The notes under the pieces: model-generated
The model's input: the letters and a program-made list of their open reading frames with translations, nothing else
Databases searched by the model: none
What the model was told of the DNA's origin: nothing
Part shown: in pieces, positions 8,712-17,881 of the stretch
Numbering within the stretch: the stretch's first letter is position 1
How the letters are laid out: each line of letters starts with the position of its first letter
Position numbers and translations under genes: made by a program
From: CALBPI01 sp038529355
Lineage (GTDB): Bacteria > Pseudomonadota > Gammaproteobacteria > Steroidobacterales > Woeseiaceae
DNA: 64,000 nucleotides
NCBI GenBank assembly: GCA_038529355.1
Contig: JBCBDU010000014.1
Coordinates: 1-64,000, forward strand
Direction of reading: 5' to 3'

Positions 8712-10090
8712 GCATTGATTACGGCATTGAGTGGGCTTATGGCGAGTTTCGTATCGCGAAGCTGCGGGCAGGCCAAGTCGTCGAGAGCTGGAAGTCGCCG
8801 ACGCCGGTGACGGACCTCAAGAGTCTGAGCGTCGCGATGCACGAAGCGGTTCACCACATCGACATCAGTCGTGGCGGATCCGTTGCGATCGCCTACGAAG
8901 ATGATTTGCATACCCATGAGTTCCTTGAAATTCCGCCGTTGTCCAAACGGGATCTGCAAAAGTTTCTACAACGACATGTAGATCAGGGTAAGCCGTTCGA
9001 TGGGCCTGCAGCCTGGCGCGCGCACCCGGTAGCGCGCGGTGGTGTCAATGGCGTTCTGCTGCATCTGATGCCCAAATACATTCTCGATGCGGTCATGCGA
9101 ATTTGCGAAGATCTGTATTTGCTGCCCAAGCTGCTGGTGCCACTCACGGAGATCATGTCCGAGTTCGTGCCTTCGATAGGCATTGAAGATGATCGCGCGT
9201 TACTGCTGATCGCGTTGTTTGATGATCGTACGCAGATGCTGATTTCCAGCGATGACGGTGAGATTCTGTTTGTTCGTGAATTGAGCTACCCGTGGACGCC
9301 GCAGACCAACGGTCGCCTGGTGCTGGATATCAACCGCACCATTGGTTACGCGCGACAACGTATCGGCGGCAACATCCGCCAGGCGTGGTTGCTGGGCGAG
9401 CGTGCGCCGCAGGCAAGTAAGGTGCTCGACGAGAAGGTCGACGCGCAGATTCAGTACGACGCGCGTGCAGCAGAGCCCGAGTTCTGGATGCGTCAGGTTG
9501 CGGCGTTGCCGCAGGCGTTGTCGAGTAACTTCATTCCGCTGCTGTCGCGGCGGTCAATCAGCGGCAAGACGTTGGTGCGCACCGCAGTGCTGATGTCGGC
9601 GGTGACGGCAGTTGCGTCGTTGGTGGTCGCTGCGATGATCGAGCTGACCATTATTAGTCACCGCTTCGATAACGAGTGGACCGCCGCCAGGACCGCCGAG
9701 ACGCGAGCGGCGCTTAGTGCGTTGCAGGACGAGGTTGCGCTGATGGAACTCGAGTCCAACAAGCTCGACATTCTGAATGTCGACGCCTTCAATCTGCCGG
9801 CATTGTTTTTGAGTCATCTCGGCGACATGGTGCCACCGGGGTTGGTGTTGACAGAGGCCGCGGTAACGCACGACTCACAGGACTGGGTGGTTACACTGCG
9901 TGGGCATTCTGTGGTGCCGCTTGGCGATCTTGCGCCATTGTTGGCGCAGTTCCAGTCGCGGATGGAAGGCGAGCCGTGGAATACCGTTATCGACACCTCA
10001 TGGGAGCAGGCCTGGATGCAACAATTGCAACAAGGTATGGCATCGCAGTCGGGTGATGTTGGTTTTGAAATTGTAGGGAATCTGCGATGA
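8708..10090 (+). CDS. Fused PilM-PilN-like (MshI-like) pilus assembly protein
   Basis: Probable inner-membrane assembly component. The N-terminal 270 residues are an actin-like PilM/GspL-cytoplasmic type domain (SIDYGIEWAYG start, later DDRALLLIALFDD). A single membrane helix follows at about residues 292-312. The C-terminal 150 residues then have the PilN layout, with a coiled-coil start and a ferredoxin-like domain (LPALFLSHLGDMVPPG). In type IVa pili these are usually two proteins; MSHA MshI and T2SS GspL are the comparable single-chain forms. I prefer the GTG at 8708, which overlaps the previous stop by four bases; an in-frame GTG twelve bases earlier is also possible. Confidence 0.72.
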   Translation: MSIDYGIEWAYGEFRIAKLRAGQVVESWKSPTPVTDLKSLSVAMHEAVHHIDISRGGSVAIAYEDDLHTHEFLEIPPLSKRDLQKFLQRHVDQGKPFDGPAAWRAHPVARGGVNGVLLHLMPKYILDAVMRICEDLYLLPKLLVPLTEIMSEFVPSIGIEDDRALLLIALFDDRTQMLISSDDGEILFVRELSYPWTPQTNGRLVLDINRTIGYARQRIGGNIRQAWLLGERAPQASKVLDEKVDAQIQYDARAAEPEFWMRQVAALPQALSSNFIPLLSRRSISGKTLVRTAVLMSAVTAVASLVVAAMIELTIISHRFDNEWTAARTAETRAALSALQDEVALMELESNKLDILNVDAFNLPALFLSHLGDMVPPGLVLTEAAVTHDSQDWVVTLRGHSVVPLGDLAPLLAQFQSRMEGEPWNTVIDTSWEQAWMQQLQQGMASQSGDVGFEIVGNLR

Positions 10091-10911
10091 CGACCAAACT
10101 GCGCGACGACTATGACCCGAACGACGTGCCGCTGAACTCGTCGGCAATACACAAAATCGATACTTCGTTGTTCGAGTTGGCGATCAGTGATGACGTGACA
10201 GCCGAGTTGCCGGTTCCCGAGCTCGAAATCGTCAGCGAGCAAACGGACTTCGAGCGTCGCGAGCAACCCCGTGAGGCGATTCCCGAGAAGTCGGCATGGG
10301 TTCGCCTACAAGCGTTTTTCAACCGGATTGTCTACCGTATTTATGTCAGTACGTATCACCAGATCGGTTTTGTACTGATTACCTTGTTGAGTATTGGTCT
10401 GTTGTTCTATTCGTTGCGATATCGCGTTGTACACATCGATGACAACATCGTGGCGATGGCTGAACTGGGGCAGGTCGAGACGCAGTTGCTGGCCTTGCGG
10501 GCAGACTGGTCATCGGAAAAGATGCAGGCACTGAAGGACAAGGTGCAAAACGCAGACACGCGCCGCGTATTTGTCGACTATCGCAGTCTTGCTATCTGGC
10601 TGCGTGAGAAAGGCACCTACGCAGCGCAGCTCGGCCTTGAGTTCTCTTACGTGCTGGGCGAAACCAGTGCATCAGAAATCGAAGACATGTTGCAGGTGCC
10701 GATTCAGGTCTCTCTGCGTGGTACGCAAGATCAGAGCGAGGTGTACTTACGCGCGCTTGAGTTTCTCAAACGCGTTGTGGGTACGGCGTGGTACGTCGAA
10801 ATTGTAGACGCTTCACTGGAAGGTGACGGGCGCGGCGCCGAAGCGGTCAAGGCAACACTGCGAGTCTGGGTGCATACCAGCGTGCGAGCGGAGCAAGCGC
10901 GTGTTCAATAA
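10087..10911 (+). CDS. PilO/MshJ-like pilus assembly protein
   Basis: Bitopic inner-membrane protein expected to pair with the PilN-like domain encoded just upstream. It has an acidic cytoplasmic N-terminus of about 90 residues, one membrane helix (about 91-111, GFVLITLLSIGLLFYSL), a helical region (VETQLLALRADW) and a C-terminal alpha/beta domain ending in a strand-rich stretch. The cytoplasmic tail is longer than usual for PilO. Assignment rests mainly on topology, size and position between the PilM/N-like and PilP-like genes. The ATGA overlap with the previous gene indicates coupling. Confidence 0.65.
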   Translation: MTTKLRDDYDPNDVPLNSSAIHKIDTSLFELAISDDVTAELPVPELEIVSEQTDFERREQPREAIPEKSAWVRLQAFFNRIVYRIYVSTYHQIGFVLITLLSIGLLFYSLRYRVVHIDDNIVAMAELGQVETQLLALRADWSSEKMQALKDKVQNADTRRVFVDYRSLAIWLREKGTYAAQLGLEFSYVLGETSASEIEDMLQVPIQVSLRGTQDQSEVYLRALEFLKRVVGTAWYVEIVDASLEGDGRGAEAVKATLRVWVHTSVRAEQARVQ

Positions 10912-11458
10912 CAAATGGGTGACTATCGGTCTGGTCGCTGTCGCGGCATTGTTCGTGTACAAACGCGTTGTGTTGACCGTGGTCGATGAGTTTCGTGACA
11001 GCCCCGTGATCGTCGACGCGGATGCAGAGACGGACCTGTACCTGGTAGAGACTGACGACACCGGCTCCGGTATCGAAACGGCGGCACAAGGTTTCAAGTT
11101 CTCCAGTGCACAGCGCGATTTGAAACGCATCGATGTCGCAGCGATCAGTTGGAACGTCAGTCCGGCTCGTGACCCGTTTGCACCTCAAGCGACGCTGGAT
11201 ACCGATGCGATTCAGTCAGTCCAGGCAGAGATCGCAAGCGCGACAAAGGCTCGTGTTACCCGATCAGCTTATCGCGTATGGCCCGACGTCAGCGCAATCG
11301 TTAGTTCAGCAAATCATCAATATGCCGTTATAAACGGTGAGATACGTCGGGTTGGCGAGCGTTTTGGTCATTATCGCTTGCAGGCAGTGAATGCCGGCAG
11401 CGTTAGTCTCGTCGACCTCATCGACAACAGATCACAGGAAGTGATGGTGAAACCATGA
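10901..11458 (+). CDS. PilP/MshK-like periplasmic protein, membrane anchored
   Basis: Probable linker between the inner-membrane complex and the secretin. The likely GTG start overlaps the end of the PilO-like gene by eleven bases and gives an N-terminal anchor (VTIGLVAVAALFVYK). An upstream in-frame start would add about 26 unrelated residues. After an acidic linker of about 90 residues comes a C-terminal domain with the HR-like pattern of GspC/PilP (AVINGEIRRVGERFGHY, then VSLVDLIDN). It differs from classical PilP in having a membrane helix rather than a lipobox, closer to MshK or GspC. Length 185 residues. The stop overlaps the secretin start. Confidence 0.65.
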   Translation: MFNNKWVTIGLVAVAALFVYKRVVLTVVDEFRDSPVIVDADAETDLYLVETDDTGSGIETAAQGFKFSSAQRDLKRIDVAAISWNVSPARDPFAPQATLDTDAIQSVQAEIASATKARVTRSAYRVWPDVSAIVSSANHQYAVINGEIRRVGERFGHYRLQAVNAGSVSLVDLIDNRSQEVMVKP

Positions 11459-13020
11459 AAAAAACAGCATGGAACAGCGCAGTGATTGCGTGTACCGCAA
11501 TGGTGATGTTCGGCGCCAGTGGCTGCAGCGTCTTCGATACGCCTGCAATACGCGACTATTCCGCGGAGCGCGCGGTGCGCGACGATGTTTGGAGCATTGA
11601 TGCGCCGCCGGCTACAGTGACCGCGGTCGCTCAAGCGCCGCAACCGGTGAGCGTAGAAGATGAACCGCTGTACAGTTTTGTTGCGCGCGATTTGCCGATT
11701 TCGCAAGCTTGTAAATTGTTTGGTAAAGCCTACGACCTGAACATCGTCGTTGAGCCGGACGTGTCCGGTTCCGTCAATGTCGAGTTGACCGATTTACCGT
11801 TTGCGGAGGTCATGGAATCGATGCTCGGCGCGAGTGGTTACTACTGGGAGCGTCGCGGCAATATCGTTTTCATCAAGTCCTGGCAGACACGCAGTTTCGC
11901 CATCGACTACATCCGTCTGGTGCGCAGTGGCTCCGGCACCAGTCTTGCACAGGTGAGCTCGGGCGGCCAAGCCGGTGGTCAGGGTGGTGGTGTTGGTGGT
12001 GGCGGAGGCGGCGTTGGCGGTGGTGTCGGTGCAGCCGGTGGCGCCGGCGGCGCAGCTGGGCAGATGTCGATCCAGCAGGAAGATAAGGTAGATTTTTGGG
12101 CGGAACTCGAAGAGCAGTTGGCGCAGTTGGTGTCCGACGACGGTCGTCTGGTCGTCAACCGTCTGTCCGGTACCGTGCAAGTGACGGATCAGCATCGCCG
12201 CGTTGAGGAAATCGATCGCTACATTACCGAGCTAAATAACGCGATTTACCGGCAGGTAGACATTCAGGTCAAAATTGTTGAGGTGACGCTCAACGATGAT
12301 TCCAGCCTTGGGGTTGATTGGTCGCGACTGGTGCGCAACGGAGACGGCGAGTTCGTGCAAGGCTCGCTGTCGACCATTGTACTAACGCCCGCTGGCGGCT
12401 TACCGAGCCTGCCACCGACTGGCAACGTAACGTTTCTCGATATCGAGAACGGGCTGAACCGCATCACGGCGGTCGTGCAGGCACTGGAAGAGCAGGGCAA
12501 GGTCGACATTGTGTCGCAGCCGCACATTCGCACGCTGAACAATCAGTCTGCGCTGGTCAAGGTAGGCACCGATCGCACATTCTTCCGAAAAGAGCAGAGC
12601 ACTGATCGGACAGCCGGCGGGTCGCAGACGTTTGCAACCGATATTCCACAAGTTGTGACCGAAGGTATCGTGCTGTCGATTACGCCACAGATCGCCAGTA
12701 ACGGCTGGATCACGCTCGATGTGTCACCTGTCGTTACACGTGTTTCCAGCGTTAGCGAAGTGATCGATAGCAATGGTGTTGTGCAGTCAGCAGCACCTAA
12801 TCTGGATATCAGTCAGGCATCGTCGCTGGTCCGCGCCCGTAGTGGTGAAACGATCGTCATCGGCGGTCTGATCCAGAGTCAGCAGACTGAGGCGCGTCGC
12901 GCGGTGCCGTTGCTCGGCCGTCTGCCGATCGTCGGCCGTCTGTTCCAATCAAAGTATCAGATCGAGACGAAGAAAGAGCTGATCATGATGTTGACGCCGC
13001 GTTTGATTCCGACGCGTTGA
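11455..13020 (+). CDS. mshL: MshL/PilQ-type secretin lipoprotein
   Basis: Outer-membrane gated pore through which the fibre or cargo exits. The N-terminus is a lipoprotein signal with lipobox GASGC (Cys24), so it may self-target without a pilotin. A secretin/TonB short N-terminal domain (residues 70-150) precedes a strikingly Gly-rich linker (about 172-202). An N1-like domain follows, and then the secretin core with VSQPHIRTLNNQ and a C-terminal VPLLGRLPIVGRLFQS motif. The 521 residues match MshL rather than the longer GspD or PilQ, and there is no AMIN domain. It is the last gene of the operon and converges on the DUF3108 gene, overlapping it by 38 bases. Confidence 0.88.
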   Translation: MKKTAWNSAVIACTAMVMFGASGCSVFDTPAIRDYSAERAVRDDVWSIDAPPATVTAVAQAPQPVSVEDEPLYSFVARDLPISQACKLFGKAYDLNIVVEPDVSGSVNVELTDLPFAEVMESMLGASGYYWERRGNIVFIKSWQTRSFAIDYIRLVRSGSGTSLAQVSSGGQAGGQGGGVGGGGGGVGGGVGAAGGAGGAAGQMSIQQEDKVDFWAELEEQLAQLVSDDGRLVVNRLSGTVQVTDQHRRVEEIDRYITELNNAIYRQVDIQVKIVEVTLNDDSSLGVDWSRLVRNGDGEFVQGSLSTIVLTPAGGLPSLPPTGNVTFLDIENGLNRITAVVQALEEQGKVDIVSQPHIRTLNNQSALVKVGTDRTFFRKEQSTDRTAGGSQTFATDIPQVVTEGIVLSITPQIASNGWITLDVSPVVTRVSSVSEVIDSNGVVQSAAPNLDISQASSLVRARSGETIVIGGLIQSQQTEARRAVPLLGRLPIVGRLFQSKYQIETKKELIMMLTPRLIPTR

Positions 13021-13759
13021 CAGGTTCCAGTTGCGCATAGTCCTGCAACGTAACGCGAACTTTGAGCTTGCCTTTGCGACGTTGCTCAATGAGCGCTGGC
13101 AGATAGCCGAGCGCCGGCACACACCACAGCGTGGTCGTGCGTGACGAGCCCTCGGCCTGATGCATGACACCGATGGCGTCGTAGGTCTTGCCGGATACTT
13201 TCAAGCGGCGCGAGCCGGCTGGGGAGATCGTCAATACTTTGGTTTCGTCTGTATCGAACATGCGGTAGACGCCGCTGGTGACGTCGTCGGCAAGGTTGTG
13301 CATCAGCTGGTATTGGATTGACAATCGGTCATGTAGCGGCGGCTCCAGCGGCACCGCTAACTCACGCGCATCGCCTGCTTCTGGCGTAACCGTGCCACGC
13401 GCCAGTTTTTGCTGCCAGTCGAACTCGAGTTCGATGCGTCCCTTGTCTTTCGACAAACCGTCGGACGACAGATAACTTTGCACGCGGATGTTGTCGTCGC
13501 GCACAACAAACACAGAGGTCTCATCAATAATGCCACCGGTCACGAGGCCGGCGAGGCCGCGCGGCGTCGCGACATGGCGCGCAACCCAGGTATCGCCATC
13601 GCGACTCAGGCGCGTCGTCAACTCGCCACGCGCAAAACCTGCCTTGATCTTGTAGGTGGCCTCGTGCGCGATCAGCGTTTGTGCACCGGCAACCAGCGAA
13701 CACAGGCCAAGCACAATGGCAGCACTTAGGCGTGCGGCAAATCTGAAATGTCTGTTCAT
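12983..13759 (-). CDS. DUF3108 periplasmic protein
   Basis: Signal peptide (AAIVLGLCSLVAGAQ, cleavage near AGA-Q) followed by a single DUF3108 domain: beta-rich, with a repeated motif pattern such as YKIKAGFARGEL near the start and VSGKTYDAIGV and WCVPALGYLPALIEQRRKG near the end. Members are predicted periplasmic or outer-membrane-associated proteins of unknown function. It lies three bases downstream of the acyltransferase gene on the same strand, so the pair is probably one transcript concerned with envelope lipids. The last 38 bases overlap the end of the secretin gene on the other strand. Confidence 0.8.
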   Translation of the reverse strand: MNRHFRFAARLSAAIVLGLCSLVAGAQTLIAHEATYKIKAGFARGELTTRLSRDGDTWVARHVATPRGLAGLVTGGIIDETSVFVVRDDNIRVQSYLSSDGLSKDKGRIELEFDWQQKLARGTVTPEAGDARELAVPLEPPLHDRLSIQYQLMHNLADDVTSGVYRMFDTDETKVLTISPAGSRRLKVSGKTYDAIGVMHQAEGSSRTTTLWCVPALGYLPALIEQRRKGKLKVRVTLQDYAQLEPVNASESNAASTS

Positions 13760-13762
13760 GCG

Positions 13763-14500
13763 TTATCGCTCCTTCAGCGATTGCTCGCAGGATTGCATAA
13801 CCGACATGACTGCAGCCTGAACGCGCTCACGGTACGGCTCTATTTGGTCCAGGCTGACGGATTTATCGATATGCTGTGGCGGCCCGATACCAATCACGAC
13901 GCGAGCGAACGGCTTCGGAATCATGAATTTATCCCAGCGGCGCAGGTACCAGGCTCGATCGGCCGCCGCTGCCATCGGCAGGATCGGCACACCGCCGATG
14001 CGTGCCATCATGATCGCACCCGCCTTGAATTCGTATTGCGGTCCGCGAGGGCCGTCGGCTGTCGTTACAATCGAGTGGCCGCTGCGCATCATCTGTTGCA
14101 TGTCACGCAACGCCAGCGCGCCGCTCTGGTTCGCCGAGCCGCGAATCACCTCAGCGCCCCACGCCCTGGCGATACGTTCCGGCACGTCGCCATCAACGGA
14201 GCCCGAAATCAGGTAACAGGGCTTGAAGCCATCGCGAATCCATCGGCGGATTTCGGTGGAGCACAAAATATGATGTTGGTGCCAGTAGCACGGCGCCGAT
14301 GGCATTGCGCCGTCGCGAAACGCTTGCAGGTGCTCAGTGCCGATCATCGGCTGATAACGATAACTGGCGACCAGTAGCTTCAGGATACCGCGCAGCACTG
14401 GCATGCCGAGAAAGAAGTACAGGCGACGCAGTGGCGTTAGTGTTCTGTGCGAGGCGCTGCTGCGGCGACTCAGGCGCTCATCGTTGTCGTTGCTGCTCAT
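13763..14500 (-). CDS. DUF374-family lysophospholipid acyltransferase-like protein
   Basis: Predicted membrane-associated acyltransferase of the LPLAT superfamily, DUF374 branch. Visible features are a hydrophobic N-terminal segment (FLGMPVLRGILKLLVASY), the HxxxxD-like block in which the Asp is not conserved (WHQHHILCS), the TADGPRGP motif typical of DUF374, and GGVPILPMAAA near the end. Substrates are unknown for this branch; lipid A, lysophospholipid or a secondary lipid are possible. It forms an operon with the DUF3108 gene and is transcribed away from the P450 cluster across a gap of about 120 bases. Confidence 0.8.
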   Translation of the reverse strand: MSSNDNDERLSRRSSASHRTLTPLRRLYFFLGMPVLRGILKLLVASYRYQPMIGTEHLQAFRDGAMPSAPCYWHQHHILCSTEIRRWIRDGFKPCYLISGSVDGDVPERIARAWGAEVIRGSANQSGALALRDMQQMMRSGHSIVTTADGPRGPQYEFKAGAIMMARIGGVPILPMAAAADRAWYLRRWDKFMIPKPFARVVIGIGPPQHIDKSVSLDQIEPYRERVQAAVMSVMQSCEQSLKER

Positions 14501-14621
14501 GAAGTCTCAGTGTGCCGTGGTAAGCCGCTTCAACCGCAAAGTTTGCGGTATCAGGTCAATGGTGGTCAATGTAGAATACAGAGCTATGTTGAACTTGCGC
14601 CAACCGGGCTGACGAGCCTGT
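14501..14621. promoter_or_regulatory. Divergent promoter region between acyltransferase and P450 operons
   Basis: The two operons start back to back with about 120 bases between them, so both promoters must lie here. A TAGAATAC element near 14570 could be a -10 box for the P450 direction. The segment AACCGCAAAGTTTGCGGT contains an imperfect inverted repeat (ACCGCAAA with TTTGCGGT) near 14526-14544, a candidate operator. No ribosome site of strong consensus precedes the P450 ATG. Confidence 0.35.
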
Positions 14622-15929
14622 ATGTCACAGCCAGCCACATGGCCGCCCGGGCCGCAGCAGACGATCCCGCTCGGCATCAATGAAGCGACGCTCGATGCGT
14701 TGCGTCAGGTGTCTGATGCATTTGGTGACATTGCGCATATCCCGCAACCGAACGATCGCCACGCGGTGTTGGTCAGCGATCCGGCGCTGATTCGTCAGGT
14801 GCTGGTGCGCAAGCACGGCCAATATCGCAAGGGGCGCGGTTTTGAGCGGGTCAAGATGCTGCTGGGTAATGGCCTGATCGTCAGCGACGGCGATACGTGG
14901 CGGCGCTCGCGCACAATGATCCAGCCGGCGTTCAAGCCGCGCCTGATTCACCGATTGACAGCCCACATGCGCGAGTGCGCCCACCGACGTATTGCTCGCT
15001 GGGCGGCGGTTGCTGACGCCGGCGAGCTGCTAAACGTTACGCGCGAGACCAGCGACTTTGCGCTGGAGCTGATCCTGATCAGCATTTTTGGCAATGATGT
15101 TGATCCGCAAACGGCTGTTGCCGAGGACGGGCTGTTCGCGTTTTTGGCACCACACGCCGCTCGTGACCTGGAAATGGTCAAGCGCGTACGCGAGCTGCGC
15201 GCATGGATACTCGCGTTGATTGAGCGCCGCCGCAGCCAACCGTCGGACGACGATGATTTTCTCAATGCGTATCTCGCTGCGACTGACAAAAATGGTGAGC
15301 CGTTTTCCGACAAGCAGTTGCTCGACGAGATGATTACGCTGATCGTCGCCGGTTTCGAAACGTCGGCGAATACGCTGAACTGGATGTGGTATCTGGTGGC
15401 CGGACATGCCGACGTCGAACGTGGATTGCTCGAAGAGATTGCGCGTGTCCGTGACGGTGAGGCCGCATCCGATTCAGACGCGGCGACAGCGATGCGCTAT
15501 ACCCAATATGTACTGGAAGAGACGCTGCGGTTGTATCCGCCCGTCTGGTTGTTTACGCGTCAGGCACTGGCGGGTGAGGTGCTGGGCGACTTTGCGATTG
15601 CCGAGGGTACCGATATCTATCTGTCGCCCTATCTGGTGCACCGCGACACGCGACACTGGTCAAAGCCGGCGGCGTTTGACCCGGCGCGTTTTGAGCGCGA
15701 GACTGGCAGCGGTGCGCCGGCAGCATTTTTTCCATTTTCGCTGGGGCCACGCCGGTGTATCGGTGAGTACTTTTCGTTTCTGGAAATGAAGATGCACATC
15801 CTGACGTTGTTGCCGCAGTTTTCGCTGCGTCGCATCAGCGACGCCGAACCGGCCTGCGAATACGCGATCAACTTGCGTGCACAAGGCGATATCTATCTCA
15901 AACCCGAGCGAAGGGAGACTTCGAGTTGA
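14622..15929 (+). CDS. Cytochrome P450
   Basis: Haem-thiolate monooxygenase of 435 residues. All diagnostic motifs are present: I-helix oxygen-binding AGFET (243-247), K-helix ExxR (E300-R303), PxRF-like DPARFERE (353-360), and the haem-binding loop FSLGPRRCIG with Cys379. There is no membrane anchor, so it is a soluble class I type enzyme needing external redox partners, none of which is adjacent. It is coupled to an acyl-AMP ligase carrying its own carrier domain (the ligase TTG overlaps this stop), which suggests that the substrate is a fatty acyl group, possibly carrier-bound as in BioI-type P450s. That link is an inference. Confidence 0.93.
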   Translation: MSQPATWPPGPQQTIPLGINEATLDALRQVSDAFGDIAHIPQPNDRHAVLVSDPALIRQVLVRKHGQYRKGRGFERVKMLLGNGLIVSDGDTWRRSRTMIQPAFKPRLIHRLTAHMRECAHRRIARWAAVADAGELLNVTRETSDFALELILISIFGNDVDPQTAVAEDGLFAFLAPHAARDLEMVKRVRELRAWILALIERRRSQPSDDDDFLNAYLAATDKNGEPFSDKQLLDEMITLIVAGFETSANTLNWMWYLVAGHADVERGLLEEIARVRDGEAASDSDAATAMRYTQYVLEETLRLYPPVWLFTRQALAGEVLGDFAIAEGTDIYLSPYLVHRDTRHWSKPAAFDPARFERETGSGAPAAFFPFSLGPRRCIGEYFSFLEMKMHILTLLPQFSLRRISDAEPACEYAINLRAQGDIYLKPERRETSS

Positions 15930-17881
15930 AACGCTACGACACGCTCAGTGATGTGTTGTTGGACGCGCGCATGCGCGACCAGCAGATCCGCTTTATCGAC
16001 GGCGAAAAAGACGTCAGTGAGCTTTCAACCAAGCAATTGTATGACGCTGCGATGGCGTTGTTACATGTATTGCAACAGCGTGGCATGCAGCCGGGCGATG
16101 AATTGGTGATTTTCACCAAATCCAATCGTCAGTTTGCAGTCGCGTTCTGGGCTGCGGTGCTCGGCGGCATTGTGCCGGTGCCGGTTGCTGTGGGCATCTC
16201 GGATGAACACCGGTTCAAATTGTTCAGAATCCTCTCGCAACTAGCGCGACCACAATTGCTGACCGAGCCGGATTTGCAGGCTCGACTTATTGATTTTGCC
16301 AAAGCGCATGACAACGCAACGATGGCCGAATTGCTGGCGAACCGAACACTGCTTACGGATACGCATGCCGGCGCACTGGCCGGTCAGCTAGCCACGCCCG
16401 GTAGTGACGATATCGCATTCATTCAGTACTCATCGGGTTCAACCGGCGATCCGAAGGGTGTGTGCCTGACCCATGCCAACGTGTGCACCAACATTCGCGC
16501 GATCGTCGACGGTGCGGGCTGGCACGCACAGGATCGTGCGTTGAGCTGGATGCCACTGACCCACGACATGGGGTTGATTGGCTATCACCTGAGCGTGCTC
16601 GCTGCCGGCATGGATCACGCAATCATGGATACGTCAGCGTTTGTGCGCCGGCCATTGCTGTGGATGATCAAGGCCAGTGAGCTGCGCGCAACGCAATTGT
16701 GTTCGCCTAATTTCGGTTACAAGCACTTCCTGAAACTGTATGAGCGCAAGGGGTTACCCGACGGCATTGACTTGTCGAACGTCAAGTTGATCCTGAATGG
16801 CGCCGAACCGATCTCGGTGGATTTGTGCGAGCGCTTTCTGGACGCGTTGGCGCCATACGGGTTGCGCCGGGAGACTATGTTCCCCGTTTACGGCATGGCC
16901 GAGGCAACCGTTGGCGTGTCGATGGGTACGCCGGGCACGCCCTACCAGGCGATCAGTGTCGATCGACATCACCTGGCGATCGCAGAGCAGTCTCGCACGG
17001 TCGTGCCTGAACATCCGGATGCAGTGCAGTTCGTCAATGTCGGTCGTGCGATTCGCGATGTCGAGATTCGTATTGTGGATGATGCGGATGCAATGGTTGG
17101 CGATCGGGTCGTCGGGCACATTCAGTTGCGCGGCGGTAGCATAACCGAACGTATCTATCGTGATCCGCAGACGACGGCCGGGCTGTTTACCGACGATCAC
17201 TGGCTGCGCACCGGTGACTGCGGCATGTTCGTCGATCAGGACTTGTTCATTACCGGTCGGCAAAAAGACTTAATCATTCTGAACGGTCAGAACTACTATC
17301 CGCATGATCTTGAGATGATGCTCGAGCAGATCGACGGATTGGAGCTTGGTAAGGTTGTCGTCGCCGGTGCCGGCGTTGATGCCGCGAACGACACCGAGTC
17401 CTTACTCGTGTTTGTACTGCATCGCGGTGAGCCGCAGGATATTGCACCGCTGGCAGTGCAAATCCGGCAACGTCTGGGTGAGGCAGCCGGTATCGAAGTG
17501 GATCACGTTGTTCCAGTTAGTCGTATTCCGAAGACGACCAGCGGCAAAGTTCAGCGGCGGTTACTCGTCGATGAGTTCATTGCCGGAGACTATGCGCAAG
17601 CAATTGCCGTGCTGATGCCGGCCTCTGACGCTGCCCCGGTTGCCGAAGAGACGGACGCCTTGCTGGCCGGCTTGCTGGCGATATGCAACGAGTTTTCGGC
17701 CGGTGTAGCGATTGGCCCGGACGACAATCTGTTTGAGGTCGGTGTGAGCTCGTTGACGTTGTCCGAGATCGTGCTTGGCATTGATGAAAAGTATCCGGGC
17801 ATGCTGGATATCAGTGATTTGTTTGACGTACCCACCGTGCGCGACATTGCGACGTTTCTGCGTGACAAAGGTGCCGCTTGA
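15926..17881 (+). CDS. Fatty acyl-AMP ligase fused to an acyl carrier protein domain
   Basis: Adenylate-forming enzyme (residues 1-560) with the phosphate-binding loop YSSGSTGDPKG (168-178), an adenylate core (VYGMAEAT) and the hinge/C-terminal TGRQKDLIILNGQNYYPHDLE region typical of FAAL-like proteins. Residues 575-648 form a carrier domain in which Ser609 of GVSSL is the expected phosphopantetheine site. Such didomains activate a fatty acid and load it on their own carrier. Translation most likely starts at a TTG overlapping the P450 stop, with AAGGGAG upstream. The gene ends in TGATG, coupling it to the next gene. A phosphopantetheinyl transferase and any polyketide or peptide synthase are absent here. 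Confidence 0.87.
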   Translation: MKRYDTLSDVLLDARMRDQQIRFIDGEKDVSELSTKQLYDAAMALLHVLQQRGMQPGDELVIFTKSNRQFAVAFWAAVLGGIVPVPVAVGISDEHRFKLFRILSQLARPQLLTEPDLQARLIDFAKAHDNATMAELLANRTLLTDTHAGALAGQLATPGSDDIAFIQYSSGSTGDPKGVCLTHANVCTNIRAIVDGAGWHAQDRALSWMPLTHDMGLIGYHLSVLAAGMDHAIMDTSAFVRRPLLWMIKASELRATQLCSPNFGYKHFLKLYERKGLPDGIDLSNVKLILNGAEPISVDLCERFLDALAPYGLRRETMFPVYGMAEATVGVSMGTPGTPYQAISVDRHHLAIAEQSRTVVPEHPDAVQFVNVGRAIRDVEIRIVDDADAMVGDRVVGHIQLRGGSITERIYRDPQTTAGLFTDDHWLRTGDCGMFVDQDLFITGRQKDLIILNGQNYYPHDLEMMLEQIDGLELGKVVVAGAGVDAANDTESLLVFVLHRGEPQDIAPLAVQIRQRLGEAAGIEVDHVVPVSRIPKTTSGKVQRRLLVDEFIAGDYAQAIAVLMPASDAAPVAEETDALLAGLLAICNEFSAGVAIGPDDNLFEVGVSSLTLSEIVLGIDEKYPGMLDISDLFDVPTVRDIATFLRDKGAA

